Positions 44,892 to 54,716 of a stretch of 64,000 nucleotides of DNA are shown piece by piece (position 1 is the first letter of the stretch; each line of letters begins with the position of its first letter). The DNA is from Pseudomonas sp. ICMP 561 (GTDB lineage: Bacteria; Pseudomonadota; Gammaproteobacteria; Pseudomonadales; Pseudomonadaceae): contig NZ_LKBT01000008.1 in NCBI RefSeq assembly GCF_002699985.1, positions 62,001-126,000 of the forward strand. Direction: 5' to 3'. The notes under the pieces are model-generated. The model was given only the letters and a program-made list of their open reading frames with translations. It ran no database searches and was not told where the DNA came from. Both the position numbers and the translations under genes were made by a program.

Positions 44892-46511
44892 ATGGCTAAA
44901 TCCCTCCGACTCCAGATACTGGGCATGCTGGGCGGCAGTCTTGTGCTTGTGCTGCTTATCGCTCTGGCCTGTTTCCAGTTTCTTTCCAGCAACGTGCAGT
45001 CCTATCGCGGCTTGCTCGAAGGTCCGGTGCATGCGTCGCAACTGGTCGACGAGGCCAACCTTGAGTTCAAGATCCAGGTGCAGGAGTGGAAGAACGTGCT
45101 GCTGCGCGGCAAGTTGCCGGCGGATCGTGACAGGTTCTGGGCGCAGTTCGAGGCGCAAGAACGTCAGGTTCAGGAATCCCTTGGCAAGCTGGAGCAGGTG
45201 CAGGGTGTGCCTTCTGCGACGCTGGCCGAGGTGCAAAAGCTGATGGAAGAACACAAGACTTTGGGGGCGGCTTATCGCAAGGGACGCGATGCGTTCATTG
45301 CAGCGGGCGGTGATCCGGTGGCGGGTGATATCGCGGTGAAGGGCGTCGACCGTGCGGCCAGCGAGCAGATGAGTCAATTGGTGGACTCCTTGCGCAAGAA
45401 CAGCGGCGAGCAGTCGGTGTTGATCAGCGATGCGGCCGACCGGACGATTCTGTTTGGAGCATTGATCATGCTGGCTTCTGCAGTGTTGGTCGGTCTGCTG
45501 ACATGGTGGGTGGTTAACCGCAACCTGATCGTGCCGATTCGCATGTTGATCGACTACGTTTCGCAGCTCAGCCATGGCAAATTTGGTGAGCGAGTCAATA
45601 TCACCCGTCAGGATGAGCTCGGTCATCTGGCGGTGGCGGCCAATATCCTGCGCGATTTTCTGGCGGATACGTTCAACTGGCTCAAGCGCAGCACGTCGGA
45701 GCTGGACACTGCTGGCAACGAGTTGAAGTCCATCGCTACGCTGATGGCTCAGGGCACTCACGAGCAATTCGAGCGCACCGACCAGGTCGCCACCGCTATG
45801 ACTGAAATGTCGGCGACTGCACAGGAGGTCGCCAGACATGCGGCTCAGGCAGCCAAGGCCGCGGATGATGCTGATCATCATGCCCGGGAAGGTGACAAGG
45901 TCATGCAGTCGACCATGAGCACCATCAATCTGATGCGCAGTGAAATCGGCAATACCGCCAATGTCATTCAGCTTCTGGAAACTGACAGCGTGCGCATCGG
46001 CAAAGTCCTCGAAGTGATTCGTGGTATCGCTGATCAGACCAATCTGCTGGCGCTCAATGCGGCCATCGAGGCTGCGCGAGCCGGTGAAGCCGGACGCGGT
46101 TTTGCCGTGGTGGCTGACGAAGTGCGGACGTTGGCGCAACGTACGGCGGTGTCCACTGCCGAGATCAACCAGATCATTAACTCAGTGCAGACCGGTGCCA
46201 GCGATGCGGTCATTGCGATTCAGGGCGGTCAGACCCGCAGTGAGGAGAGTGTCGAGCAGGTCAGTAATGCCAGCGCCACGCTAAACCGGATCACCAGTGC
46301 CGTGGAGGCCATCCGCGACATGAACCGGCAAATCGCGACAGCAGCTGAGGAGCAGACGTCGGTGGCCGAGGATATTTCCCGCAATCTCACGGAAATTACT
46401 GCGATTGCCAGTACCAATCAGGACAACGTCAAACGCACCCAGGCGGCGAGCCACGATTTGCACGGGCTGTCTGTGGGGTTGAATGATGTTATTTCACGCT
46501 TGAGCGCCTGA
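44892..46511 (+). CDS. Methyl-accepting chemotaxis protein
   Basis: The 539-residue receptor has TM1 near residues 10-32 ([19 protein letters not shown]), a helical periplasmic sensor of about 150 residues, TM2 ([22 protein letters not shown]), a HAMP domain ([26 protein letters not shown]) and a cytoplasmic signalling hairpin with the conserved tip [23 protein letters not shown]. The C-terminus lacks an obvious CheR pentapeptide. The ATG at 44892 (MAKSLRLQ) gives the usual short N-terminus. No chemotaxis genes are adjacent, so the ligand is unknown. Confidence 0.92.
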   Translation: MAKSLRLQILGMLGGSLVLVLLIALACFQFLSSNVQSYRGLLEGPVHASQLVDEANLEFKIQVQEWKNVLLRGKLPADRDRFWAQFEAQERQVQESLGKLEQVQGVPSATLAEVQKLMEEHKTLGAAYRKGRDAFIAAGGDPVAGDIAVKGVDRAASEQMSQLVDSLRKNSGEQSVLISDAADRTILFGALIMLASAVLVGLLTWWVVNRNLIVPIRMLIDYVSQLSHGKFGERVNITRQDELGHLAVAANILRDFLADTFNWLKRSTSELDTAGNELKSIATLMAQGTHEQFERTDQVATAMTEMSATAQEVARHAAQAAKAADDADHHAREGDKVMQSTMSTINLMRSEIGNTANVIQLLETDSVRIGKVLEVIRGIADQTNLLALNAAIEAARAGEAGRGFAVVADEVRTLAQRTAVSTAEINQIINSVQTGASDAVIAIQGGQTRSEESVEQVSNASATLNRITSAVEAIRDMNRQIATAAEEQTSVAEDISRNLTEITAIASTNQDNVKRTQAASHDLHGLSVGLNDVISRLSA

Positions 46512-46604
46512 TCAACGCAGCGGCTTGTAATACCTCGCCCGCACCGGCACCATTCACCGCAATCGGCCGCCAGGCTTTGGCATCACGATAAACAATGGTA
46601 GGGC

Positions 46605-48659
46605 ATGAGCAGCGATTTTAAGGATGAATGGCCAGATAACAGCGAACCGCTTGAGTTTCCGGCAAGAGATGCGGCTGAGCGGCTGCAGCTTGCCCTGGAT
46701 GCCGATGCGATCATCGGCACCTGGGTCTGGCATGTGCAGGATAACCACGTCATCGGTGACGAACGTTATGCCGCAACGTTTGGCCTGACTGCGCAGGAGG
46801 CCGTGGAAGGCCTGCCTCTGGAGAGGGTGACGGCCTCAATCCACCCGGATGACAGGGCGCGCGTCGAAAGCGAAATCGGTCAGACCTTGCTGCGCGGCGG
46901 TGTCTTCAGATCTGAGTACCGTGTATTGCACCGCGATGGTACTTATCGCTGGCTTGAGGCTAAAGGCCGCGTCGAGTTCGACGAGGAACGCCAGCCGACC
47001 CGTTTTCTGGGTGTGCTCATGGACATTGAGCTGCGCCGCGAGGCTGAAGTCGAGCGCGACCGGATCACGACGCTGTTACGCACCTTCACAGCAGCAGTTC
47101 CAGGCGTGGTCTACGCCAAGGACCGCCAGGGGCGCATGCTGGTTGCCAACCGTGGCACCACCGAGCTGATCGGCAAACCTCCCGAGTTTTATATCGGCAA
47201 GACCGACTTTGAATACCTTGAGGACAAGGATCAGGCACGCGTGATCATGGCCACTGATGAGCGGATCATGAGCGCTGGGGTGTCTGAACAGGTGGAGGAA
47301 CAGGTCAGCCTGGCTGACGGCTCCGCAGCGACCTGGCTGTCGATCAAGTCACCGTTGTTCAGCGAAACGGGTGAAGTCATCGGTCTGATTGGCTCGTCCA
47401 TTGATGTGACGGCCAGGAAACGGGCCGAAGCGGCGGTGCAGGAGCTCAACCAGACGCTGGAACAGCGCATTCGTGAAGCCATCAGCGAGCGTGAAGTGGT
47501 TGAGGAAGCGCTGCGTCAGTCGCAGAAGATGGAAGCGGTCGGGCAGCTTACCGGCGGTATTGCCCACGACTTCAATAATTTGCTGGCGGGTATTTCCGGA
47601 AGTCTGGAATTGATGCAGATGCGTTTGGGTCAGGGCCGGGTGGCGGATGTTGATCGTTATCTGGTGGTCGCTCAAGGCGCGGTGCAACGAGCGGCAGCGC
47701 TGACTCACCGGCTGCTGGCGTTCTCGCGCCGCCAGACACTCGCGCCTATTCCCACCAACGTCAATGCCTTGATCATGGACATGGAGGAGCTGATCCGGCG
47801 TACTGTCGGGCCTTCGGTTGATATTCAGGTTCGGGCCGACGCAGATTTGTGGGCTGCATTGATCGATCCGGCGCAGCTGGAAAACTCGCTGCTCAACCTG
47901 TGTATCAATGCGCGTGACGCCATGCCCCACGGCGGCAGCATTCTGATCGAGACACGCAATGAGTGTCTGGACGACAGTCACGATCTCGACCCTGAGGTGC
48001 TGCCGGGGGATTACCTGAGTATCCGCGTCACTGACAGCGGCTGTGGCATGAGTGCCGAAGTCGCGGCCAAAGCCTTCGAGCCATTCTTCACCACCAAACC
48101 GGTCGGCGAGGGCACAGGCCTTGGACTGTCGATGATCTATGGCTTTGCCCGCCAGTCAGGCGGCCAGATCAGGATTCGTTCGGAGGTTGATCTGGGCACG
48201 ACGGTTTGCCTGCAGTTGCCACGTCACGAGCGTGGGCTGGAGCTTCCGGAACTTGCGTCGCCGGTCAGTCGTGCAGCTTTGACGGGGCAGGGTGAGGCGG
48301 TTCTGGTTGTGGATGACGAGTCATCGGTGCGGATGTTAGTCACCGAGGTACTGAGCAGTCTCGGCTACGTGGCCATTGAGGCCGCCGACAGCCAGGCGGG
48401 TTTGCGTATTCTGCAATCGGACGTGCGAATCGACTTGCTGGTAACGGATGTCGGTTTGCCCGGTGGAATCAACGGGCGGCAGATGGCCGATGCGGGTCGG
48501 CAATGTCGACCGGGCCTGCCGGTCTTGTTCATCACCGGTTATGCAGAAACCGCTGTGCTCGATAAATGCCACCTTGAGCCACTGACCGAAGTGCTGACCA
48601 AACCCTTCGCGCTGGAAGCGCTGGCTTCCCGGATCAAGGACTTGATCAAGGCCGTTTGA
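46605..48659 (+). CDS. Hybrid sensor histidine kinase/response regulator (PAS-PAS-HK-REC)
   Basis: The 684-residue cytoplasmic protein has PAS 1 at about 25-145 ([26 protein letters not shown]), PAS 2 at about 155-270 ([35 protein letters not shown]), a coiled coil, a HisKA domain with His321 ([11 protein letters not shown]), an ATPase domain ([35 protein letters not shown]) and a C-terminal receiver with Asp615 ([10 protein letters not shown]). No membrane segment is present. The receiver may be a phosphate sink or pass phosphate on; no cognate partner is adjacent. Confidence 0.92.
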   Translation: MSSDFKDEWPDNSEPLEFPARDAAERLQLALDADAIIGTWVWHVQDNHVIGDERYAATFGLTAQEAVEGLPLERVTASIHPDDRARVESEIGQTLLRGGVFRSEYRVLHRDGTYRWLEAKGRVEFDEERQPTRFLGVLMDIELRREAEVERDRITTLLRTFTAAVPGVVYAKDRQGRMLVANRGTTELIGKPPEFYIGKTDFEYLEDKDQARVIMATDERIMSAGVSEQVEEQVSLADGSAATWLSIKSPLFSETGEVIGLIGSSIDVTARKRAEAAVQELNQTLEQRIREAISEREVVEEALRQSQKMEAVGQLTGGIAHDFNNLLAGISGSLELMQMRLGQGRVADVDRYLVVAQGAVQRAAALTHRLLAFSRRQTLAPIPTNVNALIMDMEELIRRTVGPSVDIQVRADADLWAALIDPAQLENSLLNLCINARDAMPHGGSILIETRNECLDDSHDLDPEVLPGDYLSIRVTDSGCGMSAEVAAKAFEPFFTTKPVGEGTGLGLSMIYGFARQSGGQIRIRSEVDLGTTVCLQLPRHERGLELPELASPVSRAALTGQGEAVLVVDDESSVRMLVTEVLSSLGYVAIEAADSQAGLRILQSDVRIDLLVTDVGLPGGINGRQMADAGRQCRPGLPVLFITGYAETAVLDKCHLEPLTEVLTKPFALEALASRIKDLIKAV

Positions 48660-48684
48660 CGATCCGTTGATGGGGTAGGGTTGA

Positions 48685-49122
48685 GTGTTCGAGATTTCCA
48701 GCTATGCCGGGTTGTTCCTCGCTGCCTTCGGTGCGGCGACACTATTGCCGATGCAATCCGAAGCGGTGCTGGTGGGCATGCTGCTGTCCGGGCATTGCAC
48801 CGTCGCAACATTGCTGCTGGTTGCGACGCTGGGCAACGTGCTCGGCTCATTGCTGAACTGGATACTGGGTCGTTCGGTGGAGCGTTTTCGCCATAAACGC
48901 TGGTTCCCTGTCAGCGAAGCCAAACTGGAGAAAGCCCAGCGGTTCTATCTGCGTTACGGACGTTGGTCGTTGCTATTGAGCTGGGTACCCATCATTGGCG
49001 ATCCGCTGACGATGGTGGCTGGCGTAATGCGCGAACCGCTGTGGAGTTTTCTGCTGATCGTCACGTTTGCCAAAGGCATGCGGTATTTGCTGCTGACGGC
49101 CGCGACCCCGGGCTGGACGTGA
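48685..49122 (+). CDS. YqaA-like (DedA-related) membrane protein
   Basis: The 145-residue membrane protein has four hydrophobic segments and the YqaA signature (AFGAATLLPMQSEAVLVGML, LGNVLGSLLNWILGR, WSLLLSWVPIIGDPLTMVAGVMR). The GTG at 48685 is the start, with GGGGTAGGG upstream. Relatives belong to the DedA/SNARE-associated family, linked to membrane lipid carrier transport, but YqaA itself is uncharacterised. Confidence 0.85.
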   Translation: MFEISSYAGLFLAAFGAATLLPMQSEAVLVGMLLSGHCTVATLLLVATLGNVLGSLLNWILGRSVERFRHKRWFPVSEAKLEKAQRFYLRYGRWSLLLSWVPIIGDPLTMVAGVMREPLWSFLLIVTFAKGMRYLLLTAATPGWT

Positions 49123-49211
49123 ATTAACGACGCGCTATCCTGAGTGATATCAATGAGCCATACTATGCGCCTGATCATTCCATTCGCGCTGACCAGCGCA
49201 GAGAGCCGTCT

Positions 49212-49343
49212 ATGAAGTTGCTTGCCATCGTAATCGTCGCATTCCTGTCCATGGCTTCAGTCACCGCCCTGGCCCATAGCGGTGGCACCGACTCCAAGGG
49301 TTGCCATCGCAACCACAAGACTGGCGATTATCACTGTCACTGA
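49212..49343 (+). CDS. Small secreted YHYH-type peptide (43 residues)
   Basis: ATG at 49212 opens a 43-codon frame: MKLLAIVIVAFLSMASVTALA, a signal peptide, followed by HSGGTDSKGCHRNHKTGDYHCH. The mature part is histidine- and cysteine-rich (six His, two Cys in 22 residues) and is the conserved YHYH-type ending found in small exported bacterial proteins. The function is unknown; metal binding is suggested by composition. It starts 90 bp after the YqaA-like gene in the same direction. Confidence 0.8.
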   Translation: MKLLAIVIVAFLSMASVTALAHSGGTDSKGCHRNHKTGDYHCH

Positions 49344-49413
49344 GTCAACTAATGGTCCAGGCAGCATCAGTTACATAAGCATTATTCTGATCGTACATGG
49401 TGACTCGGTTGAC

Positions 49414-49480
49414 GCCCTCCCGGCTAAAGCCAGTCCTACGTGAGTGAGAGGTCCGTAGGAGCGGCTTTAGCCGCGAGGGC
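49414..49480. repeat. REP-type inverted repeat doublet
   Basis: Arms 49414-49440 and 49454-49480 (CTCCCGGCTAAAGCC type and its partner) pair with a few mismatches and a 13 nt loop. It is between the small peptide gene and the convergent CAP-domain gene. Confidence 0.7.
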
Positions 49481-49496
49481 TTCACCTCCAAACCCA

Positions 49497-50348
49497 TCAC
49501 TGGGCACCAAACACGCCCGTCCAGTAAATCCCCGCATCGCTCTTGGGATCCACCGCGTAGGCCGCGCCCAGTTCGCTGAACGCCGGATTCATCAGGTTGG
49601 CGCAGTGACCGGGGCTCGCCAGCCAGCCCTCGACGACCTTGGCGACACTGCCTTGTCCGGCGGCGATGTTCTCACCAATCTGCCGACCTGAATAACCCGC
49701 CAGTTCTGCCCGATCACCTGGCATGCGACCGTCGCGGTCCATGTGGTCGAAGAAATTGTTGTTGGCCATGCCCCGGCTATGATTTTCAGCCGCCGAGGCC
49801 AGTGCCGGGTTCCAGGTCAGCGGCTTGGCAGCAGCCACGGCCTGAGCGCCGCATTGGCGAGATTGTGCTCGCGCAGTGTTGATCAGCGCCAACAGCTTTT
49901 GACCTTCAGCCTGCCAGTCTCCGAGACGCGCGGTCAGTAAGGGCCGGGCCAGCACGATACGCCAGTCGCGTCCTTCGCGGCTCACACCGATATCGACAAA
50001 CTGTGGGTCGAGCACGACGCGGCAGAAGCTTTCCTGGATGGTGTTCATGGCCGACTGTGCATCCCGAGGGCCAGACAGGCTGATGGCCTGCACATTGACC
50101 ATCGGATAAGTGGCGCGGGCCATGGCTTCCTGTAAATCTACCGGGCTGGTAGCTGAAAGTACCAGCCGGGTGTCTACGTTGAGTGGAGGCAACTCTTGTG
50201 AAACCTGATCGCCGCAACGCTGTGACTGGTTGCGGAAATTGTTGATGGAATCGACCAGTTGAGACTCTTCCGATGCCACCGCGGTGGCGGTAAATACCAA
50301 TCCCAGTGACAAGGTGGCAAAACGCAAAAAAGATAAAGTAACGCGCAT
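49497..50348 (-). CDS. CAP-domain (SCP/PR-1 like) secreted protein
   Basis: The 283-residue precursor has a signal peptide ending TAVA-SEE and two parts: an N-terminal ~140 residues with no motif I recognise (YPMVNVQAISLSGPRDAQSAM) and a C-terminal CAP domain (LINTARAQSRQCG, NPALASAAENHSRGMANNNFFDH, GENIAAGQGSVAKVVEGWLASPGHCANLMNPAFSELGAAY). The CAP histidines and glutamates are present. Such proteins are exported and mostly of unknown function. The gene is isolated. Confidence 0.88.
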   Translation of the reverse strand: MRVTLSFLRFATLSLGLVFTATAVASEESQLVDSINNFRNQSQRCGDQVSQELPPLNVDTRLVLSATSPVDLQEAMARATYPMVNVQAISLSGPRDAQSAMNTIQESFCRVVLDPQFVDIGVSREGRDWRIVLARPLLTARLGDWQAEGQKLLALINTARAQSRQCGAQAVAAAKPLTWNPALASAAENHSRGMANNNFFDHMDRDGRMPGDRAELAGYSGRQIGENIAAGQGSVAKVVEGWLASPGHCANLMNPAFSELGAAYAVDPKSDAGIYWTGVFGAQ

Positions 50349-50473
50349 TAATGTCTCCTTGAACTGACCGCGCCCATGATGCGCGATTTTGCGCTGTGCT
50401 GCGAAATGCCATTTATCGAAGCAATATTGAGGCTCAAGAGCGCTGTCAGTTCAGTACCGCAGGTCTTCGAGGG

Positions 50474-50881
50474 TCAGAAATTGGCTTTAAGAGCGTCCAG
50501 CCCGCCTTGATAGACCTCAAGAAACAGTGCTTCAGCCTCTGCGTCGGAGATACCGTCAGGGGTGAAGCTGCCTGACCAGGTAATCAATGCCTCGTGATCG
50601 CCTGCTGCTGCGACCACGACGGTGGCGAGATAGTTGGTCACCGGGAACGGGCCTTTCACGATCGAATAGCTGTAGGTACGGTTGGCTTCGTCGAAAGTCT
50701 GCAGCTTCTCGACAATGACTGCGCCGTCGGCTGTGGTCAGCGTCCGGACACGTCCGCCTTCAGAGGCTTCGCTGCTGGCAATGAACGGCAGCCAGTCCGG
50801 CAGGGACAGGAAACCACCCACCAATTGCCATACTTTATCGGCTGATACGGGTACACGAATATTTGCAGAGGCCGTTGCCAT
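50474..50881 (-). CDS. SRPBCC family protein
   Basis: The 135-residue cytoplasmic protein matches START/Bet v1-like polyketide cyclase-dehydratase folds: ANIRVPVSADKVWQLVGGFLSLPDWLPFI, then SYSIVKGPFPVTNYLATVVV and LITWSGSFTPDG. These bind hydrophobic ligands; no specific substrate is suggested by the neighbours. Confidence 0.85.
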   Translation of the reverse strand: MATASANIRVPVSADKVWQLVGGFLSLPDWLPFIASSEASEGGRVRTLTTADGAVIVEKLQTFDEANRTYSYSIVKGPFPVTNYLATVVVAAAGDHEALITWSGSFTPDGISDAEAEALFLEVYQGGLDALKANF

Positions 50882-51057
50882 GGGATTTGCTCCTGAGGGA
50901 ATGAGGGGATAGTAAACGCAATTGCGTTGCGACTGACACCGTGGCGGCTATCTCGCTGTGGATCTTCATGTAAGCCATCCGGTTCCATGTCCCTGACCGT
51001 CTAGCGTGCATTGGAGCTGCAGCTTATCCTTGCGCAAAAGTCCCAGAGCTATTGCCC

Positions 51058-51942
51058 ATGTCGTTCTCGCTCATAACCAACGGTTCCCCGGCCGTGACCG
51101 AACCGCCCGAAGCGCTTGAGACAGTCATCCCGTGGTGGAGCTTCACCAAGACCGTCCTGGCCGCAACAGCGCTGACGCTGGTTCGTGATGGTCTTGTGGG
51201 GCTTGACGATCAGGTTGCTGAGGGCCCTTTTACCCTGCGGCAATTATTGCGTCATCAAGCGGGTCTCGCAGACTACAGCGAATTGCCGGAATACCATACT
51301 GCGGTGGCCAGCGGTTCGCTTCCCTGGCCACCGGATGAAATGCTGCTGCGCCTGGACGCCACCCGATTGCGCTACACGCCCGGCGAAGGCTGGCGCTATT
51401 CGAATGTTGGCTATCTGTTTGTAACCCGTTTGATCGAGCGATTGACGGGGCTTTCACTTGAAGAGGCACTCGTTCAGCGTGTGCTGTCTCCGTTGGGAAT
51501 CACGCGGGCGCGTTTGGCAAACGCGGGGGAAGACATGCAGGTTGCGTGTCAGGGCATCGCCCCTGGCTACGACCCCGGCTGGGTTTATCACCGTTTATTG
51601 ATCGGGCCATTGGCAGAAGCGGCGCTGCTTCTGGATCGCTTGCTGTCGGGCAACCTGCTGCCGCACGGATTATTGGAAGACATGCAGACAGCGCTTGTTC
51701 TGGGTGGTCCGTTGCCAGGCCGCCCGTGGCTGACTCCGGGTTACGGCCTGGGCTTGATGCGTGGCGGCGTAGCGGGAGGCCTGACATTGAGCGGCCACAA
51801 CGGCGTAGGGCCGGGTAGCGTTGTGGCGGTGTATCGCTGCACTCAGGGTCGGACCACTGTGGCATGCGCTGTTTTTCGCGAAGGCCCGGGTGAAGCCTTG
51901 GTCGAAGCCGAGCTAGTTCAGCGCATCACGTCAGCACTTTGA
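51058..51942 (+). CDS. Serine hydrolase, class C beta-lactamase related
   Basis: The 294-residue protein has the SxxK motif at Ser28-Lys31 (WWSFTKTVLAATALTLV), YSN at 114-116 (GWRYSNVGYLF) and HNG in place of KTG near the C-terminus (LSGHNGVGPGS). It is like esterases and D-peptidases of the beta-lactamase/PBP-like group rather than a resistance enzyme. There is no signal peptide, so it is probably cytoplasmic. The ATG at 51058 is preferred to the TTG at 51052. Confidence 0.85.
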   Translation: MSFSLITNGSPAVTEPPEALETVIPWWSFTKTVLAATALTLVRDGLVGLDDQVAEGPFTLRQLLRHQAGLADYSELPEYHTAVASGSLPWPPDEMLLRLDATRLRYTPGEGWRYSNVGYLFVTRLIERLTGLSLEEALVQRVLSPLGITRARLANAGEDMQVACQGIAPGYDPGWVYHRLLIGPLAEAALLLDRLLSGNLLPHGLLEDMQTALVLGGPLPGRPWLTPGYGLGLMRGGVAGGLTLSGHNGVGPGSVVAVYRCTQGRTTVACAVFREGPGEALVEAELVQRITSAL

Positions 51943-51950
51943 TCCTGCTC

Positions 51951-52041
51951 CGTAGGAGCGGCTTCAGCCGCGAGGGCGTCGGGACATTCGCTAAATCTGT
52001 CTGGTCAGAAATACCGCCCTCCCGGCTAAAGCCGGTCCCAC
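51951..52041. repeat. REP-type inverted repeat doublet
   Basis: Arms 51951-51978 and 52015-52041 (CGTAGGAGCGGCTTCAGCC facing CCGGCTAAAGCCGGTCCC) pair imperfectly. It separates the convergent serine hydrolase and NUDIX genes. Confidence 0.7.
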
Positions 52042-52047
52042 AAGTTC

Positions 52048-52794
52048 TTAAAGCTTCGCCTCTACCGCCATGAAGATTTCCTGCTTTTTGAATCGACCGC
52101 TGTTGCTCTGAAAGTCAGCGATTGTCAGCCCTTTGCTGTCAGCGATCTGGCTGACGATCTCGCGATTGGTCAGGCCGTTCTTTTCGTCTGCCAGATAGCT
52201 TTCAACCGAGACCCATTTGGCTTCGGCAATTTCATCGGTGTCGATGACGTTGATGTTTTCAGTCAACGGTTTGAGGCGGCAGATGAAGTGAATATTGGAC
52301 TTGCCGAACTCATAGGGATGCCGGGTCGTGAAGCCGAGGATCGCATCAAAGCTGACCTCGACGCCGGTCTCTTCCAGCACCTCGCGGACGATAGAGTCCT
52401 GAATGCGCTCACCAGGGTCCACGTGCCCGCCGGGCAAATTGAAGCTGGTAGCGCCTTGATCCCTGACCACCAGAATCTCGTTGTGCTGATTGATTACGAT
52501 GGCCCCGGCACCCACGATGTGCGTCGGCATGAACGGCACGTAAGTCGATTCCTGTGGCTTGCGAACCAGCGTGAGGCTTTCGGGCAGGCAACTGTGAAAG
52601 ATAAAACCGTGCGCCACGAACTGCTCGACACTCGCGCATCGGGCGATGGGCAAAGTGATCCACGCAAGGCCCTTCTTTTCGGTTTCCATGTACAGCAGAA
52701 AGCCTTTGATGGCGATTTCAAGATCGGCTTTTTCAAAAGAGAAAGACGTCGGATCGATGATCACGCCGTTGTAATCGTTCAGCTTGTACTTCAT
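52048..52794 (-). CDS. NUDIX hydrolase (NUDT6-like)
   Basis: The 248-residue protein has an N-terminal ~90-residue domain (AIKGFLLYMETEKKGLAWITLP, GFIFHSCLPESLTLVRK, then VGAGAIVINQHNEILVV) like that of NUDT6-type proteins, and a complete Nudix box GHVDPGERIQDSIVREVLEETGV, which fits GX5EX7REUXEEXGU exactly. It would cleave a nucleoside diphosphate-linked compound. The ATG at 52794 has AGGA 7 nt upstream; an earlier ATG at 52845 would overlap rtcR. It is downstream of rtcR on the same strand, so it may share its transcript. Confidence 0.87.
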   Translation of the reverse strand: MKYKLNDYNGVIIDPTSFSFEKADLEIAIKGFLLYMETEKKGLAWITLPIARCASVEQFVAHGFIFHSCLPESLTLVRKPQESTYVPFMPTHIVGAGAIVINQHNEILVVRDQGATSFNLPGGHVDPGERIQDSIVREVLEETGVEVSFDAILGFTTRHPYEFGKSNIHFICRLKPLTENINVIDTDEIAEAKWVSVESYLADEKNGLTNREIVSQIADSKGLTIADFQSNSGRFKKQEIFMAVEAKL

Positions 52795-52831
52795 TGAAAA
52801 ATCCTGGATGACGTAGGTCAGTGCGGTGAGT

Positions 52832-54448
52832 TTAATCCTGTCCATTGATTTGCTTCCACTCAATGCCAAAACGCGCCAGATACTTGCGCAGACGATCTGC
52901 GTCATTGGGGTTCGCCTTATTCAGGCGGGATACATCAAACAGTTTGCGTCCGGCATCCGACAGGCTTCGAGCATTGCGGCACACCTTGAGCACCGCCTCC
53001 AGTTGCAAACGGTCAAACAGATCCAGTTCGATACCTTCGTCCAGTATCGGCGATGGCTCATCCTGTCCGTCGTTCCGATCGTCGTTCAGCGCCCATGCGT
53101 AGCGCAAGCGCTGCAGCTCCTCTTCGACCTGGGTTTCATCGATGCGTCCGCTGTCAGCCAGCGTTGCCATGCGCGTGATCGAGGCTGACAGCTCGCGAAA
53201 GTTGCCAGACCAGATCGAGTCCTCATGATTGGCGAACGCCATATAGCGCTGCCGGGCCTCGCGATTGAAACGTATCAAGCGCCCGTGTTCGCGCGCGTGA
53301 CGTTCCAGCTCGAAGTCGATGTTCGGCTCAATATCTTCGCGTCGCCTGGCCAGGCCTGGCAGGTTGAACGTCCAGAGGTTGATCCGCGCGTACAGGTCTT
53401 CGCGGAATAAACCCTGCGCCACCAGGTCGCGCAGGTCGCGGTGAGTGCCGGCAATAATCATGAAGTCGCTGGCCACTTCCTTGTCCGAGCCCATGGGCAG
53501 AAAGCGTTTCTCCTCAATGGCCTTGAGCAGCATCGCTTGTTCATCTGCGCCCAGCTCGCCTATTTCGTCCAGAAACAACATGCCGCCTTCGGCTGCCCGC
53601 AACAGGCCTTCGCGAGCAGCCAGAGCGCCGGTAAACGCGCCTTTTATATGCCCGAACAAGGTCGACATGGCGCCATCACCACGCAGGGTGGCGCAGTTCA
53701 CTTCGACAAAGCGTCCTTCGATCTGGTGTCGGCTGCGCTTGAGTTCGTAGATGCGTCTTGCCAGAAACGATTTGCCTGCGCCGGTCGGACCAATCAACAG
53801 CATCGGAGCCTTGGAGCGCACGGCGACCTGTTCGATCTGCTCAATGGAGCGGTTGAACGCAGCATTGCGCGTAGCAATGCCTGACTTGAGAAACGCGAGG
53901 CCCTCCAGTCTTTTATGGGTGAAGCGTGACGCGATGCGGTCGTAGCGCGAGAGGTCCAGATCGATCAGCGAATGGGTGCCGGTGGCTCGCGCTTCATCAT
54001 TGTCTCGCCGAGACGGGGAAGTCTGAATCAGTCGGGCGGGCAGGTAACGGGCTTCGGTGAGCAGGAACCAGCATATCTGTGCGACGTGAGTCCCGGTGGT
54101 GATGTGCACCAGGTATTGCTCATTGTCAGTGTCGAAATCGTAGGCGGTGGTGAAGTCATGCAGCGCGCCATATACCTCCTCGAAGTCCCAGGCGTTGCGA
54201 AGCGTCATGGGGTGAAGGCGAACTTCAGTCTGCGGGGATATTTGCCGGATATCCTCGGCCACTCGCTGCGCCAGACTGACGTCCCGGGCGGTCACGCCGT
54301 GAATCAGCTCCAGTCGGTGAATCTGCATATCCTCTTGCTGGCACAGACCAACGCTGGGACGCCAGTGATTCCAGCGGTTGGCACCCTTGCCGACGCGGTC
54401 GAGTTTTGAACCGATGAAGCCGATGGCTACAGTGCGTATTACAGACAT
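52832..54448 (-). CDS. rtcR: Sigma-54-dependent activator RtcR with CARF domain
   Basis: The 538-residue product has an N-terminal CARF-type sensor (about 1-170; [18 protein letters not shown], then [17 protein letters not shown] at 114-130), a AAA+ domain with Walker A GPTGAGKS at 220-227, the sigma-54 contact GAFTGA at 270-275 and Walker B FLDEIGE at 292-298, and a C-terminal region ending in a helix-turn-helix-like segment. RtcR activates rtcBA when RNA damage signals accumulate; the CARF domain suggests it binds a 2',3'-cyclic or linear oligonucleotide. It is divergent from rtcB with 268 bp between. Confidence 0.93.
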   Translation of the reverse strand: MSVIRTVAIGFIGSKLDRVGKGANRWNHWRPSVGLCQQEDMQIHRLELIHGVTARDVSLAQRVAEDIRQISPQTEVRLHPMTLRNAWDFEEVYGALHDFTTAYDFDTDNEQYLVHITTGTHVAQICWFLLTEARYLPARLIQTSPSRRDNDEARATGTHSLIDLDLSRYDRIASRFTHKRLEGLAFLKSGIATRNAAFNRSIEQIEQVAVRSKAPMLLIGPTGAGKSFLARRIYELKRSRHQIEGRFVEVNCATLRGDGAMSTLFGHIKGAFTGALAAREGLLRAAEGGMLFLDEIGELGADEQAMLLKAIEEKRFLPMGSDKEVASDFMIIAGTHRDLRDLVAQGLFREDLYARINLWTFNLPGLARRREDIEPNIDFELERHAREHGRLIRFNREARQRYMAFANHEDSIWSGNFRELSASITRMATLADSGRIDETQVEEELQRLRYAWALNDDRNDGQDEPSPILDEGIELDLFDRLQLEAVLKVCRNARSLSDAGRKLFDVSRLNKANPNDADRLRKYLARFGIEWKQINGQD

Positions 54449-54450
54449 GG

Positions 54451-54466
54451 TTATCTCAAAAGATAA
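54451..54466. promoter_or_regulatory. Palindrome just upstream of rtcR
   Basis: TTATCT-CAAA-AGATAA is a perfect 6 bp inverted repeat ending 2 bp before the rtcR start codon. It could be an operator in the divergent region or a hairpin in the rtcR leader; the sequence alone does not decide. Confidence 0.35.
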
Positions 54467-54593
54467 GACGCGATACAGCAGGATAGATAAATCGGGCCTG
54501 AACTGTCTTGTGTTTTTGCACATTTGCCCGTTTAAAAATATATTTCTATTAAAAACAATTAGTTATAAAAGATTGCATGCCTTCTTCTAGATG

Positions 54594-54610
54594 TTGGCAT
54601 GCCCGCTGCA
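54594..54610 (+). promoter_or_regulatory. Predicted sigma-54 (-24/-12) promoter of rtcB
   Basis: TTGGCATGCCCGCTGCA carries GG and GC with exactly 10 bp between them and fits the TGGCAC-N5-TTGCA consensus with two mismatches. It is about 107 bp upstream of the rtcB ATG, in the position expected for an RtcR-activated promoter. The upstream 100 bp are AT-rich. Confidence 0.7.
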
Positions 54611-54716
54611 ATTACCTGTTCATAGCAAGGGGCAGTTGTAGCGCTGAACGCCAACCGCCGGAATGCAATCCAGGCCCATCTTTATGAATAGCGGCCATTG
54701 AATAGAAGTAGAGATC

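Noticed and set aside
44889..46139. 416-codon minus-strand open frame over the chemoreceptor gene
   Set aside because: The sense strand gives a complete chemoreceptor; the antisense product is H/Q/L-rich shadow sequence.
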